Positions 40,975 through 48,641 of a DNA stretch of 64,000 nucleotides are shown here, one piece after another. The notes beneath the pieces were generated by a model that saw only the letters and a list, made by a program, of their open reading frames with translations, had not been told where the DNA came from and searched no databases. A program made the position numbers and the translations under genes. The stretch comes from UBA4736 sp002404015 (GTDB lineage: Bacteria > Chloroflexota > Dormibacteria > Dormibacterales > Dormibacteraceae), in NCBI GenBank assembly GCA_036747295.1, contig DAIOCN010000002.1, forward strand, positions 172,845-236,844. The letters are read 5' to 3'. How positions within the stretch are numbered: position 1 is the first letter of the stretch; the number at the start of each line of letters is the position of its first letter.

Positions 40975-41244
40975 ATGGAGGACGGACGCGCCATCGGCGC
41001 CCGGGATCTGATCCTCGCGGTCTTCCGGCTCGCCGTTGCGGACTACCTAAGTGTGTGGTACGGCCACGACGAACCCGCGCCCGTGAAGCGGACGAAGGGA
41101 GGCTTCCATTCGGAGGCTGAGGAATTCCTTCGCAGTTCTTGGGGGGCATATTTGGCCGACCTCGTCGGCATCCAGGCCAAGGCCATCTGGCGTGATACCG
41201 AGCGACTGCATCTTCGCGACCGGCAAATGGTCCGAGCAGCGTAG
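40975..41244 (+). CDS. Hypothetical 89-aa protein of the accessory island
   Basis: Begins MEDGRAIGARDLILAVFRLA and contains FHSEAEEFLRSSWGAYLADL, mainly helical, ending DRQMVRAA. It starts two bases after the preceding stop, so it is probably in the same operon. No family recognised; the length and context are those of small proteins of integrative elements. Confidence 0.6.
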   Translation: MEDGRAIGARDLILAVFRLAVADYLSVWYGHDEPAPVKRTKGGFHSEAEEFLRSSWGAYLADLVGIQAKAIWRDTERLHLRDRQMVRAA

Positions 41245-41347
41245 CTGCATACCGGCCGGCTGGTCGCGAGCACCAGCGTCACGCGAGCGCGGCGGCGATT
41301 TCCCGCGGCAGAGTCCGGCTACCTTAGCCTTCATTGTCCTTCCCAAC

Positions 41348-41397
41348 TCATATGCAAAAGCCTTGACTTTGTGTAGAGTTTTGCATATGATGTGGGC
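41348..41397 (+). promoter_or_regulatory. abiE promoter bracketed by a perfect 12-bp inverted repeat
   Basis: TTGACT (41363-41368), 17 bases, TATGAT (41386-41391), 6 bases, ATG: a strong leaderless promoter. TCATATGCAAAA (41348-41359) and TTTTGCATATGA (41379-41390) are perfect inverted repeats. The left arm lies just upstream of the -35 and the right arm covers the -10. AbiEi antitoxins of other bacteria autoregulate by binding inverted repeats at their own promoter, so this is very likely the operator. Confidence 0.82.
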
Positions 41398-42216
41398 ATG
41401 ACTCTCCTCGGACAGTTCGTCGATGACCGACTTGCTCGCGGCCGCACCCACTTCTCCCGCGAAGAGGCGCTGGCGGTACTCGACCTGAAGCCTGAAGCTC
41501 TGGCTGCCGCCATCACCCGGTTGATCAAGAAGCGGCGCCTGGCAAACCCCCGCCACGGCTTCTATCTCATCCTGCGTCCCGAGGACCAGGTGTCAGGTGC
41601 GCCCGATCCCGTGCGCTGGATCGACCCTTTGATGAAGCATCAGGGACTCGACTATCGCGTCTCCCTGCTGCGCGCGGCGGCTTTCCACGGCGCGTCACAC
41701 CAGGCGGCCATGGTCTTCCAAGTGGTCGTGCCCAAGCAGTTGCGTGACTTGCAGATCGGTCGCCACCGCCTCCAGTTTCTCTACCAGACCCCCAAGGCCT
41801 TCGCGCAGGTTAACCAGCCCGATCTGCTGGACCAGATGAAGAGTGATGCCGGCTTCTGCAAGGTGGCCGGTGTCGAGCTGACGCTGCTGGACTGCGCCCG
41901 CTACTTTCACAAGGCGGCCGGCATCAATGGCGTCGCTCAGATCGCCAAGGACATCGGCGCGAAGGCCGATCCACGCAAACTGGCAAAGGCCGCCGCTGCC
42001 TACGAGAACTCGTCCGTGCGCCGGCTCGGCTACCTGCTCGACCATGCGGGTCATGTGCGTCAAGCCCACGCTCTGGAGCCCTTCGTCAAAAAAGCCAAGA
42101 CGGTCGCGCCATTGGACCCCGCCGTCAAACCTGTCATCGAGTCTCTGGCCGATCTTCACGAGAAAGATGCCAAGTGGAAGCTCGTCATCAATGAACCCGT
42201 GGAGATCGACTTTTGA
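41398..42216 (+). CDS. abiEi: Type IV toxin-antitoxin system antitoxin, AbiEi family
   Basis: 272 aa. The N-terminal winged helix (LGQFVDDRLARGRTHFSREE, ITRLIKKRRLANPRHGFYLI) is the DNA-binding domain; the C-terminal part with VSLLRAAAFHGASHQAAMVF and VELTLLDCARYFHKAAGING matches the AbiEi_3/AbiEi_4 antitoxin domain that counteracts the toxin. The stop overlaps the toxin start (TTGA). The ATG is 6 bases after a -10 box. Typically represses its own operon through the flanking repeats. Confidence 0.9.
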   Translation: MTLLGQFVDDRLARGRTHFSREEALAVLDLKPEALAAAITRLIKKRRLANPRHGFYLILRPEDQVSGAPDPVRWIDPLMKHQGLDYRVSLLRAAAFHGASHQAAMVFQVVVPKQLRDLQIGRHRLQFLYQTPKAFAQVNQPDLLDQMKSDAGFCKVAGVELTLLDCARYFHKAAGINGVAQIAKDIGAKADPRKLAKAAAAYENSSVRRLGYLLDHAGHVRQAHALEPFVKKAKTVAPLDPAVKPVIESLADLHEKDAKWKLVINEPVEIDF

Positions 42217-43085
42217 TTCCCAGGGACTACATCCTGGCCTGGAGCGCGAAGGCGCCTTGGCCCGATTTGCGGCAGGTCGAACAGGACCTGATCATCTGCC
42301 GCGCGCTGTGCGACCTGTTCAATACGCCGGCGTTGAACGGCAAGATCGCCTTCCGCGGTGGCACAGCCATCCACAAGCTGCTGTTCAAGCAGCCGCTGCG
42401 CTACTCGGAAGACATCGACTTGGTGCAGACACAGTTCGAACCTATCGGCCCCACTGTAGGTGCGATCCGTGATGCCTTGTCATGGCTCGGCGAGTGCAAC
42501 CGGCAGCAGGCCGAGCACTCGATGCATCTGGTGTTCAAATTCACACCCGAGGCCGATGCACAGGCGACGCTGAAACTCAAGGTCGAGATCAACACCCGCG
42601 AGCACGAGAGCCTGTTCGCTGTCAAACCGTACCCCTTTGCGGTGGAGAGTGACTGGTATCAGGGCAAGACCGAGATCGCATCCTTCGAGCCAGAAGAACT
42701 GTTCGGCACCAAGCTGCGGGCACTGCTGCAGCGGCGCATGAATCGCGACCTGTTCGATCTGCATCACGGACTCGAACAGCTCTCGCTGGACTCAGACAAG
42801 CTCATTGCGTGCTTCGATCATTACTTGGCGCTCGAAGGCAAGTCCATCTCCCGCGCCGTGGCCGAGCAACGCATGCTGGAAAAGCTCTCACGCAGCCTGA
42901 CCGAGGACATCGCACCACTGCTTCCGATCGGAGTCCGCTTCAACGATAACGATGCATTGCAGGCCTTCGAGCAAGTCTGGACGGAGCTGATTGCCTGCAT
43001 AAAGGGCGATGCATGGAAGCTGACGGACAAAGCAATCGAGGACTTGCGCCAGAACAAGTATCCGGGGCTGCTGCGCGGTAGCTAG
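42213..43085 (+). CDS. abiEii: AbiEii/AbiGii-family nucleotidyltransferase toxin
   Basis: 290 aa. FRGGTAIHKLLFKQPLRYSE with DIDLVQ is the nucleotidyltransferase motif (GG...hRxSxDID); KLKVEINTREH and EELFGTKLRALLQRRMNRDL with FDLHHG are motifs III and IV of the AbiEii/MenA group. These toxins transfer nucleotides to tRNA or another target and stop growth during phage infection. The TTG start overlaps the antitoxin stop, so translation is coupled. Base composition is visibly less GC-rich than the flanking chromosome. Confidence 0.9.
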   Translation: MIPRDYILAWSAKAPWPDLRQVEQDLIICRALCDLFNTPALNGKIAFRGGTAIHKLLFKQPLRYSEDIDLVQTQFEPIGPTVGAIRDALSWLGECNRQQAEHSMHLVFKFTPEADAQATLKLKVEINTREHESLFAVKPYPFAVESDWYQGKTEIASFEPEELFGTKLRALLQRRMNRDLFDLHHGLEQLSLDSDKLIACFDHYLALEGKSISRAVAEQRMLEKLSRSLTEDIAPLLPIGVRFNDNDALQAFEQVWTELIACIKGDAWKLTDKAIEDLRQNKYPGLLRGS

Positions 43086-43176
43086 CGTGTCGGCTGGCCG
43101 GTCGAGTCACGCGGTTAGGTGGGCGTCGCAATTGGCCTTTCGTGCTTTAGATCGGCGTGATCCCTGCGGGGTCGGA

Positions 43177-44280
43177 TCAGTCGAACATCGAAGTGTCCAC
43201 GAAGGCAATGGTGTTGAGCGTCGGCTGCCGGGTTGCCGGCTTCCTCTCTATGGTTGAAGTCCACACTCGCGTCTCGTGGCTCGCAAGCGCCTCAGGCAGC
43301 TTCCAACGCTGGTACGGATTGAGGTAAAGCACTGGCTCGGCTCCTCCGGCCATCGTCAATCTAATGAACGCAAGTACACCTGCGAAAGGGATGCCCTTGT
43401 CGGTCACAAGCAACCCGTTGGGATCGAACGAAGTGCCGACACTTACATGGGGATCAAAATCTCGGTGGTCAACCGTCTGACCAAAGAGCGCCTGCTCCAA
43501 GTCTTCGGCATCTGGGCCACCGAACGGACAGTCGATGGCAAGAAAGACAGGTGGCCTCGCCCCTAGAGCTTGCCTCCGCTTCTGTGTGTCCTTCAAGGCG
43601 TACTTGAGTCGTTGAATGGAGTCGTCCATCCAGGTCACGACAGGCCCGATATGGTTCGCCTTTGTTCCCCTCGGAAACGGCAAAGCCTCTAGTTCCATCG
43701 TGCCCACCTCCCCTTCCCAGGCGAAGTGGACTCGCTGATCGTTATCAGTGGGCTCTGGCAACGTCGAATAGAAGATCTGCGCCTGCTTGACGTACGGCTC
43801 AAACTCGACTCCAGAGTTGGCTTTGGGCAACTGCTGGACGTCGATGGCCCAATGGATCGGGCCAACCTCATCAAGCATCTGAGACATCTTTCCTTCTCTC
43901 TCGATGGTTGCGTTGGCTGCTTTATTGAACCGTTTCGAAATGCATTCGACGGAGACAATGACGCCATCGGGGAAGGTCGCCTGATAATCAATATGCGTGC
44001 CATGCTTGCCGCGAGGCTCTGGCTCAACGTCCGCACCAAGCACCTGCAGGTAACGACCTACGATGACCTCGAACAGGTGGGACTGCCAGTCCCAAGTCAA
44101 CTTACCCACCAAGTTCCTCGCACGCTCTGGAGAGAATTGCGCAAGGTTCTGATTTAGGAAAAGTCGGATGGCTTTGGCACTCGGAGTAGTTGATCGCGCA
44201 AGCCACGCGACTGCCGTCTCATCCCATGGCCCGAGTGTTTCATCTGCGGTAGTCGGCTCCGGGAAGTAGTCCTTCGGCAC
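43177..44280 (-). CDS. Uncharacterised 367-aa protein, possible nuclease-like fold
   Basis: Family not recognised. The region GKLTWDWQSHLFEVIVGRYL, GADVEPEPRGKHGTHIDYQA and TFPDGVIVSVECISKRF (residues ~62-120) has an order that could be a PD-(D/E)xK-like core (E in the helix, D in the first strand, E-x3-K in the second), but spacing is not exact. The C-terminal half has PVFLAIDCPFGGPDAEDLEQ and GVLAFIRLTMAGGAEPVLYL. It is convergent with the AbiE pair and shares its lower GC, so it belongs to the island. A defence or island-maintenance role is only an inference from position. Confidence 0.7.
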   Translation of the reverse strand: MPKDYFPEPTTADETLGPWDETAVAWLARSTTPSAKAIRLFLNQNLAQFSPERARNLVGKLTWDWQSHLFEVIVGRYLQVLGADVEPEPRGKHGTHIDYQATFPDGVIVSVECISKRFNKAANATIEREGKMSQMLDEVGPIHWAIDVQQLPKANSGVEFEPYVKQAQIFYSTLPEPTDNDQRVHFAWEGEVGTMELEALPFPRGTKANHIGPVVTWMDDSIQRLKYALKDTQKRRQALGARPPVFLAIDCPFGGPDAEDLEQALFGQTVDHRDFDPHVSVGTSFDPNGLLVTDKGIPFAGVLAFIRLTMAGGAEPVLYLNPYQRWKLPEALASHETRVWTSTIERKPATRQPTLNTIAFVDTSMFD

Positions 44281-44346
44281 TCTGACCGATCAGTGTAGGA
44301 ACGTGAAGGGGCCGAACCTCGCCTACAAGCTATTGATGTAGAGGAA

Positions 44347-44377
44347 CCTTCGGGTTTGAATCCCTCCCTTCCCGCGC
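44347..44377 (+). other. Possible tRNA 3'-end remnant (attachment-site scar)
   Basis: GGGTTTGAATCCCTCCC followed by TTCCCGC resembles the T-arm and acceptor 3' half of a tRNA (TTCGAAT loop with one change). No tRNA 5' half is present. It lies exactly where the lower-GC island ends, as expected for the right junction of an element that integrates at a tRNA gene. The rest of the 44281-44457 gap shows nothing else apart from the promoter of the next gene. Confidence 0.35.
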
Positions 44378-44457
44378 CTCAATCTATTCGAGACGGCAGC
44401 GCCCGGGCCATCCTCTGGCTCCGGCCAATCGTAGTAAGGCCCGCGTATTCTCCGAGC

Positions 44458-44874
44458 ATGTCCGAGGTCAAACCGCCGCCGCTGTGGATGGTACGACTGA
44501 ACGTCGCGATCCTCCGGCGTGGCCTGAAGATCGGATCGCAGCATCTACTCTCGGTTCGCGGGCGGAGGAGTGGCGAGATGCGAAGCACGCCCGTCTCGAT
44601 CGCGACGATTGACGGGAGTCGATACATAGTCGCCGCCTTCTCGGAGGCGGCGTGGGTGCAGAATGTTCGCGCAGCGGGATCATGCACACTCGGGCGCGGG
44701 CGGAGCATCGAACAGGTGCGTCTCGTCGAGTTGCCGGTCATAGAGCGCGGCCCGGTTCTGCGAGCGTTCCTTCAGCAGGTCAGGGGAGGCGTCCGATTCT
44801 TCGGGTCGGCCGATCCTGATGTCGTCGTCGCTGGGGCTGATCGCTATCCGGTGTTTCGCCTCGACTCAAACTGA
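44458..44874 (+). CDS. Nitroreductase-family deazaflavin (F420)-dependent oxidoreductase
   Basis: A 138-aa split-barrel protein of the DDN/DUF385 family, which uses F420 to reduce quinones, nitroaromatics and similar compounds. HLLSVRGRRSGEMRSTPVSI and the following IVAAFSEAAWVQNVRAAGSC are the family motifs around the cofactor. The ATG at 44458 has TATTCT 6 bases upstream and no Shine-Dalgarno. It is the first conserved chromosomal gene to the right of the island. Confidence 0.85.
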   Translation: MSEVKPPPLWMVRLNVAILRRGLKIGSQHLLSVRGRRSGEMRSTPVSIATIDGSRYIVAAFSEAAWVQNVRAAGSCTLGRGRSIEQVRLVELPVIERGPVLRAFLQQVRGGVRFFGSADPDVVVAGADRYPVFRLDSN

Positions 44875-44945
44875 GCACCGACGCGAGCGGGCCGGATTCT
44901 TCAGTCGAAGCGCAAGGTTCCCCGCAGTGCCCCGCGCGAGGCCCC

Positions 44946-45854
44946 TCACGAAACCTGGATCCCCCAGCTCGCGGACCACTCCTCACCGGGCTCGAGGCGG
45001 ATCACGCCCTCGCCGGTCTGCAGGCCGTTGGGCGCACACGTCATCGGCTCGACGCCCAGCGAGCGCCGGCGCTCGACGGGGTCGGGAAGGGTGTCGGCCG
45101 TGAAGGCCATCACGTGCGTGAAGTGCTCGTCCTGCCAGACCCGGACGCTCCGCTCGCCGCGCGACTGGACGACGACGGCGCGCCCGTCCGAGCCGCGCTC
45201 CAGGTCCGCGAAGGCGGTGTCCAGGCGCATCGGGCCGAGGCGGCGCGGCGTCCGGAAATCGAAATCCGTGCCCTCAACCGAGCTGCTGCCGGTCGGGATC
45301 ATCCGATCGTCGGTCTGCAGCCTAGTGCGGGCCGGGATCGCGAGCTCATCCTGGTCGATCGGCCCCTCGCCCAGCTGGACGTAGGGGTGCACACCAACCG
45401 CCAGGGGAAGAGCCCGGACGCCGGCGTTGGCGGCATGAAAGATGGCCGTGAGGCCCCGCTCCTCGAGCCGGTACTCGGTCCGGAGATCGAGTAGGAAGGG
45501 GTAGCCGGGCTGGGGGTGAAGCCGGTGGCTCATGACCAGGCGGTCGGGGCCTCGCTCGGCGAGCTCCCAGGGCGACCAGCGGACGAGGCCATGGATGGCG
45601 TTGCCCCGGTCCGCTTCGCTGAGCGCGACCTGCAGCTCCTCGCCGTCCCACGTGTACCGGCCGTCGCGCAGCCGGTTGGGCCAGGGGATGAGCGGATGGC
45701 CGCGGGCCGCGCTGCACATCTCATCCTCCCGGTAGCCGTCGAGCACGTGCCAGTCGCCACAGGTCAGCTCTCGCAGGCCGCCGCCCACCTCGACGACGAC
45801 CGCGCGCAGGCTGCCCCGGCTGATCTCGTGCTGCTCGCCGGAGGGCGGGATCAT
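44946..45854 (-). CDS. Aldose 1-epimerase family protein
   Basis: A 302-aa galactose-mutarotase-fold enzyme that interconverts alpha and beta anomers of sugars. HPLIPWPNRLRDGRYTWDGE gives the substrate-binding Asn-Arg, NAIHGLVRWSPWEL the first catalytic His, AVGVHPYVQLG the second and FTADTLP with SLGVEPMTCAPNGLQ the C-terminal Glu region. The ATG at 45854 has CAGACT 6 bases upstream. It is followed on the same strand by nothing co-oriented within the plus-strand F420 gene. Confidence 0.89.
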   Translation of the reverse strand: MIPPSGEQHEISRGSLRAVVVEVGGGLRELTCGDWHVLDGYREDEMCSAARGHPLIPWPNRLRDGRYTWDGEELQVALSEADRGNAIHGLVRWSPWELAERGPDRLVMSHRLHPQPGYPFLLDLRTEYRLEERGLTAIFHAANAGVRALPLAVGVHPYVQLGEGPIDQDELAIPARTRLQTDDRMIPTGSSSVEGTDFDFRTPRRLGPMRLDTAFADLERGSDGRAVVVQSRGERSVRVWQDEHFTHVMAFTADTLPDPVERRRSLGVEPMTCAPNGLQTGEGVIRLEPGEEWSASWGIQVS

Positions 45855-45894
45855 ACGTTCAGTCTGCCTCGCGGGTGCCCCCCGTTGGGGCCGT

Positions 45895-46749
45895 TCAGCC
45901 CAGGGCGCTGTCGAGAGCGGCTTCGAAGCGGGCCAGCTCGAGCTCCAGGTCGCTCCCGGCGAAGCTGAAGGCGGCGGCCCGGGCGTGCCCACCTCCACCG
46001 AAACGCTCGGCCAGGCGCGAGACGTCCACGCCGCGCCCGCGCAGAGACACGGTCCGCTTGCCGGGGTTCACGATTGCTGTCGCCGCCACGCCCAGCTCGG
46101 TCATCAGCCGTTCGGCCAGGTCCGATTGGTACTGCTCCGCGTAGCAGACGGCCCAGCGGTTGCCGCCCAGCTCGAGCAGCCGGGCCTGCGGCAGCTTGCG
46201 TTTCAGGTAATCCTCGCGCTCGCCCTCGGCGTGCTCGATCAAGAGCTGCTCGGCTTCACTGAATTGCACCTCGGGGTCCGCGCTGAAGCGGGCCAGGAAG
46301 CGATCGTGGCCCAGCAGCCCGACCAGCGCCGACAGCCGGGCCGAACGAGGGTCCTCGTGCCGCCAGAGGTCGTGGTCCTCCACCAGCCGCGCGAAATCGG
46401 CGAACCGGCGCGGGCGGCCCAGGTGGTCGTACAGGAGGCCGGTGGCGCTGCGGCTCTCGTCCACCGTGGCCCAGGCGTGCGCCGCGAGTTGCTGGGAGGA
46501 ACGGTGGTGGTCCAGCAGGGTGAAGCGGCCGCCGCCGGCGACGAAGCCGTCGACCAGCGCCGCGGTGTCGCCGTCCAGCCCGTGGTCGGTGACCAGGACC
46601 TCTGAGTGGCCGCCGGCGAGCACCGCGCGGACCCGAGCGTCGATGGCGCCGTTCTCGACCAGCTCGACAGAGGACGACGAGGTGCCTCGGACCAGGACTG
46701 CGCAGCCCACGCCGTCGAGGTCGGTGTGGGTGAGAAGGATCGGCGTCAA
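45895..46749 (-). CDS. DHH/DHHA1-family phosphoesterase
   Basis: 284 aa. ILLTHTDLDGVGCAVLV (motif I), VLVTDHGLDG (motif II) and FTLLDHHRSSQQLA (the DHH motif) bind two Mn ions; the C-terminal RFGGGGHARAAAF is the DHHA1 substrate motif. Members degrade oligoribonucleotides or cyclic-dinucleotide products. The TTG start overlaps the stop of the upstream membrane-protein gene (TTGA). Nano-RNase versus phosphatase activity is not decided. Confidence 0.87.
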   Translation of the reverse strand: MTPILLTHTDLDGVGCAVLVRGTSSSSVELVENGAIDARVRAVLAGGHSEVLVTDHGLDGDTAALVDGFVAGGGRFTLLDHHRSSQQLAAHAWATVDESRSATGLLYDHLGRPRRFADFARLVEDHDLWRHEDPRSARLSALVGLLGHDRFLARFSADPEVQFSEAEQLLIEHAEGEREDYLKRKLPQARLLELGGNRWAVCYAEQYQSDLAERLMTELGVAATAIVNPGKRTVSLRGRGVDVSRLAERFGGGGHARAAAFSFAGSDLELELARFEAALDSALG

Positions 46750-47477
46750 CCTCGGCGCCCGATCCAGCCGTGCAGCCAGTTGGGCGCGTTGGCCGAGCGA
46801 TCCCAGAGTCTTACCTGGCGCCAGGTGTCGACCAGGCTCAGCAGCCAGGCCAGGACCACGAGCCCGAGGTCGATGAAGTAGGCGTTGCGAAGAAACGGCT
46901 CCGGGATGTAGTGGTTTACGTTGGCGAAATCCATCTCGGCCTGGGGCACGCCGGCGGAGTGTACCCAGAGTACGAGCACGCCGACCAGCAGCAGCCAGAA
47001 ACGGCCCCGCCCGACCAGCTGGTAGCGGACGAGACCCAGGCCGGGGAGCAGTGACCATGCGGCCAGCACAGCCCGCCTCGGCTCGGACCCGGTTTCAGCC
47101 GCTTCCCGCGCCCGGCTCTCGGCCAGCAGCCCCCAGGCGACCAGGCCGAGATACCAACCGGTGTCGAGGACATCCACCAGCTGGAAAGGGAAGTACGGGT
47201 CGGTGAAGCCCGGCCGCAGCAGCTCGGTCTGCAGAAGCACCGGCCAGGAGAACAGGCCGACGGCCGCCAGCGCCAGCCCGGCGGACGCCAGCCGCCGCGA
47301 CCGCGCCGCCATCACCATCAGCAGCGCCAGCGCGGTCAGCCAGAAGCCAGGCGCCGCCAGCCCCCGGGTCGAGGGAAAATTCGCGGCGTTGATCGGGTAC
47401 GACCACGGCAGCGCCGCCGAGACCGCTAACGCGCCGGCCGCCGGGATGTCCCGCATCTGGAACCGCATCCAACCCAT
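46746..47477 (-). CDS. Hypothetical multi-pass membrane protein
   Basis: 243 aa with six or so hydrophobic segments, including FWLTALALLMVMAARS, GWYLGLVAWGLLAES, FWLLLVGVLVLWVHSAGVP and FIDLGLVVLAWLLSLVDTWR. The position of charged residues suggests the N-terminus faces inward. No family recognised. Starts 4 bases after the FGGY kinase stop and overlaps the DHH gene, so it lies in the operon PfkB - FGGY - membrane protein - DHH. Confidence 0.7.
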   Translation of the reverse strand: MGWMRFQMRDIPAAGALAVSAALPWSYPINAANFPSTRGLAAPGFWLTALALLMVMAARSRRLASAGLALAAVGLFSWPVLLQTELLRPGFTDPYFPFQLVDVLDTGWYLGLVAWGLLAESRAREAAETGSEPRRAVLAAWSLLPGLGLVRYQLVGRGRFWLLLVGVLVLWVHSAGVPQAEMDFANVNHYIPEPFLRNAYFIDLGLVVLAWLLSLVDTWRQVRLWDRSANAPNWLHGWIGRRG

Positions 47478-47481
47478 ATAA

Positions 47482-48618
47482 CTAAAGCCGCGGAGCCTGT
47501 GGTCGCTCCGCGACCGAATCGAAGCTCAGTCCGGCCGCGCGGCCACCCAGCAGGGCCGCGCCCACCGCGCCCGCTTCGACCACGTCCGGCTGCTCGAAGG
47601 CGCCCAGCGCGCGATGCTTGGCGTCTTGCACGTCCGGCCGGCGGGCGGCGCCGCCCACGACGACGAGGCGCCCGGCCGGCCCGAACAGGTCCTCCATCGA
47701 ATGCAGCAGCCTGGCCGCCACGGCCGCGAGCTCCTCGGCGGTCGCCTTTCCCGCCTCCAGAAGCCGGCCGGACTCGAATCCCGCCATGACCGCCTGGCGG
47801 CCGGGGAGGACGTGCCAGCCGACAGTCAGGCCGCGGCTGACGGCAAGCTCGACCTTCGGCGCGGGCACCGGCGGTTCCACCGCCAGCACAAGCGCCTCCG
47901 CGGTCCCGCAGGAATCGAGCACATCGCCGGGCCCGGTTGCGCCGGCGCCCAGGCCGGCGCACGGGTGGTCGTGTCCGGCCACAGTCAGCACCGCGCCCGC
48001 GGCCTCTGCCATGACGCAGCGCCCGGCGAACGTGCCTGCCGGCCGCGGCTCGGGAAGGTAGCCTGGGGGGGCACCCAGCCACGCCAGCGCATCCGGCCAC
48101 CAGGCTCGGCGTCCCACTTCCAGGAAGCCGGTCCGAGAGGCCAGCGACAGCTCCGCCACCTGATCGCCGCCGAGGCGGTGGACGACCCACTCCGGCACGT
48201 TCAGCCAGCGGGCGCCGCGGATTCCCTGCTCGGCCAGCCATGCCTGCTTGGCCAGGCTGCACAGCGGGCCGGGCGGCAACCCCGTCCGGCGCCCGAAGCC
48301 GGGAAGCTCCGCCGCCAGCCGGCGGCCCTGCTCGCCACCCCGTCTGTCATACCAGGCGATGACCGGTGCGACGGGCGTGCCTCGGCCGTCGAGGAGCACG
48401 CCGGCCTCTGCCATGCCGGTGACGCCGCATGCGACCACCCTGCCTTCTGGAGCGTTTCCCAGTGCCAGCCGGATCGCCGCCAGCGCGACCGCGACGAGGT
48501 CCTCGGGCGCAGCCTCGGCGCCGGTGGGGACGGCGCGCCAGGGCGTCGCCACCGAGCCGACCGGGTGCTCGCGGCCGTCAGCGTCCAGGACGACCGCCTT
48601 CACGGTGGTGGTTCCCAC
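47482..48618 (-). CDS. FGGY-family carbohydrate kinase (N-terminus uncertain)
   Basis: 378 aa from GTG 48618: GTTTVKAVVLDADG (phosphate-1 loop), CGVTGMAEAGVLLD, PVIAWYDRRGGEQG and a C-terminal RLVVVGGAARRPDVQDAKH. The family normally begins LGVDVGTTTVK, and those residues are encoded just upstream (Arg-Leu-Gly-Val-Asp) without an ATG, GTG or TTG; CTG at 48636 or 48645 would give the expected start. It is shorter than typical (~480 aa), lacking part of the middle. Sugar substrate unknown; adjacent to a PfkB kinase. Confidence 0.82.
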   Translation of the reverse strand: MGTTTVKAVVLDADGREHPVGSVATPWRAVPTGAEAAPEDLVAVALAAIRLALGNAPEGRVVACGVTGMAEAGVLLDGRGTPVAPVIAWYDRRGGEQGRRLAAELPGFGRRTGLPPGPLCSLAKQAWLAEQGIRGARWLNVPEWVVHRLGGDQVAELSLASRTGFLEVGRRAWWPDALAWLGAPPGYLPEPRPAGTFAGRCVMAEAAGAVLTVAGHDHPCAGLGAGATGPGDVLDSCGTAEALVLAVEPPVPAPKVELAVSRGLTVGWHVLPGRQAVMAGFESGRLLEAGKATAEELAAVAARLLHSMEDLFGPAGRLVVVGGAARRPDVQDAKHRALGAFEQPDVVEAGAVGAALLGGRAAGLSFDSVAERPQAPRL

Positions 48619-48641
48619 GTCGACGCCGAGCCGCAGCTCCC

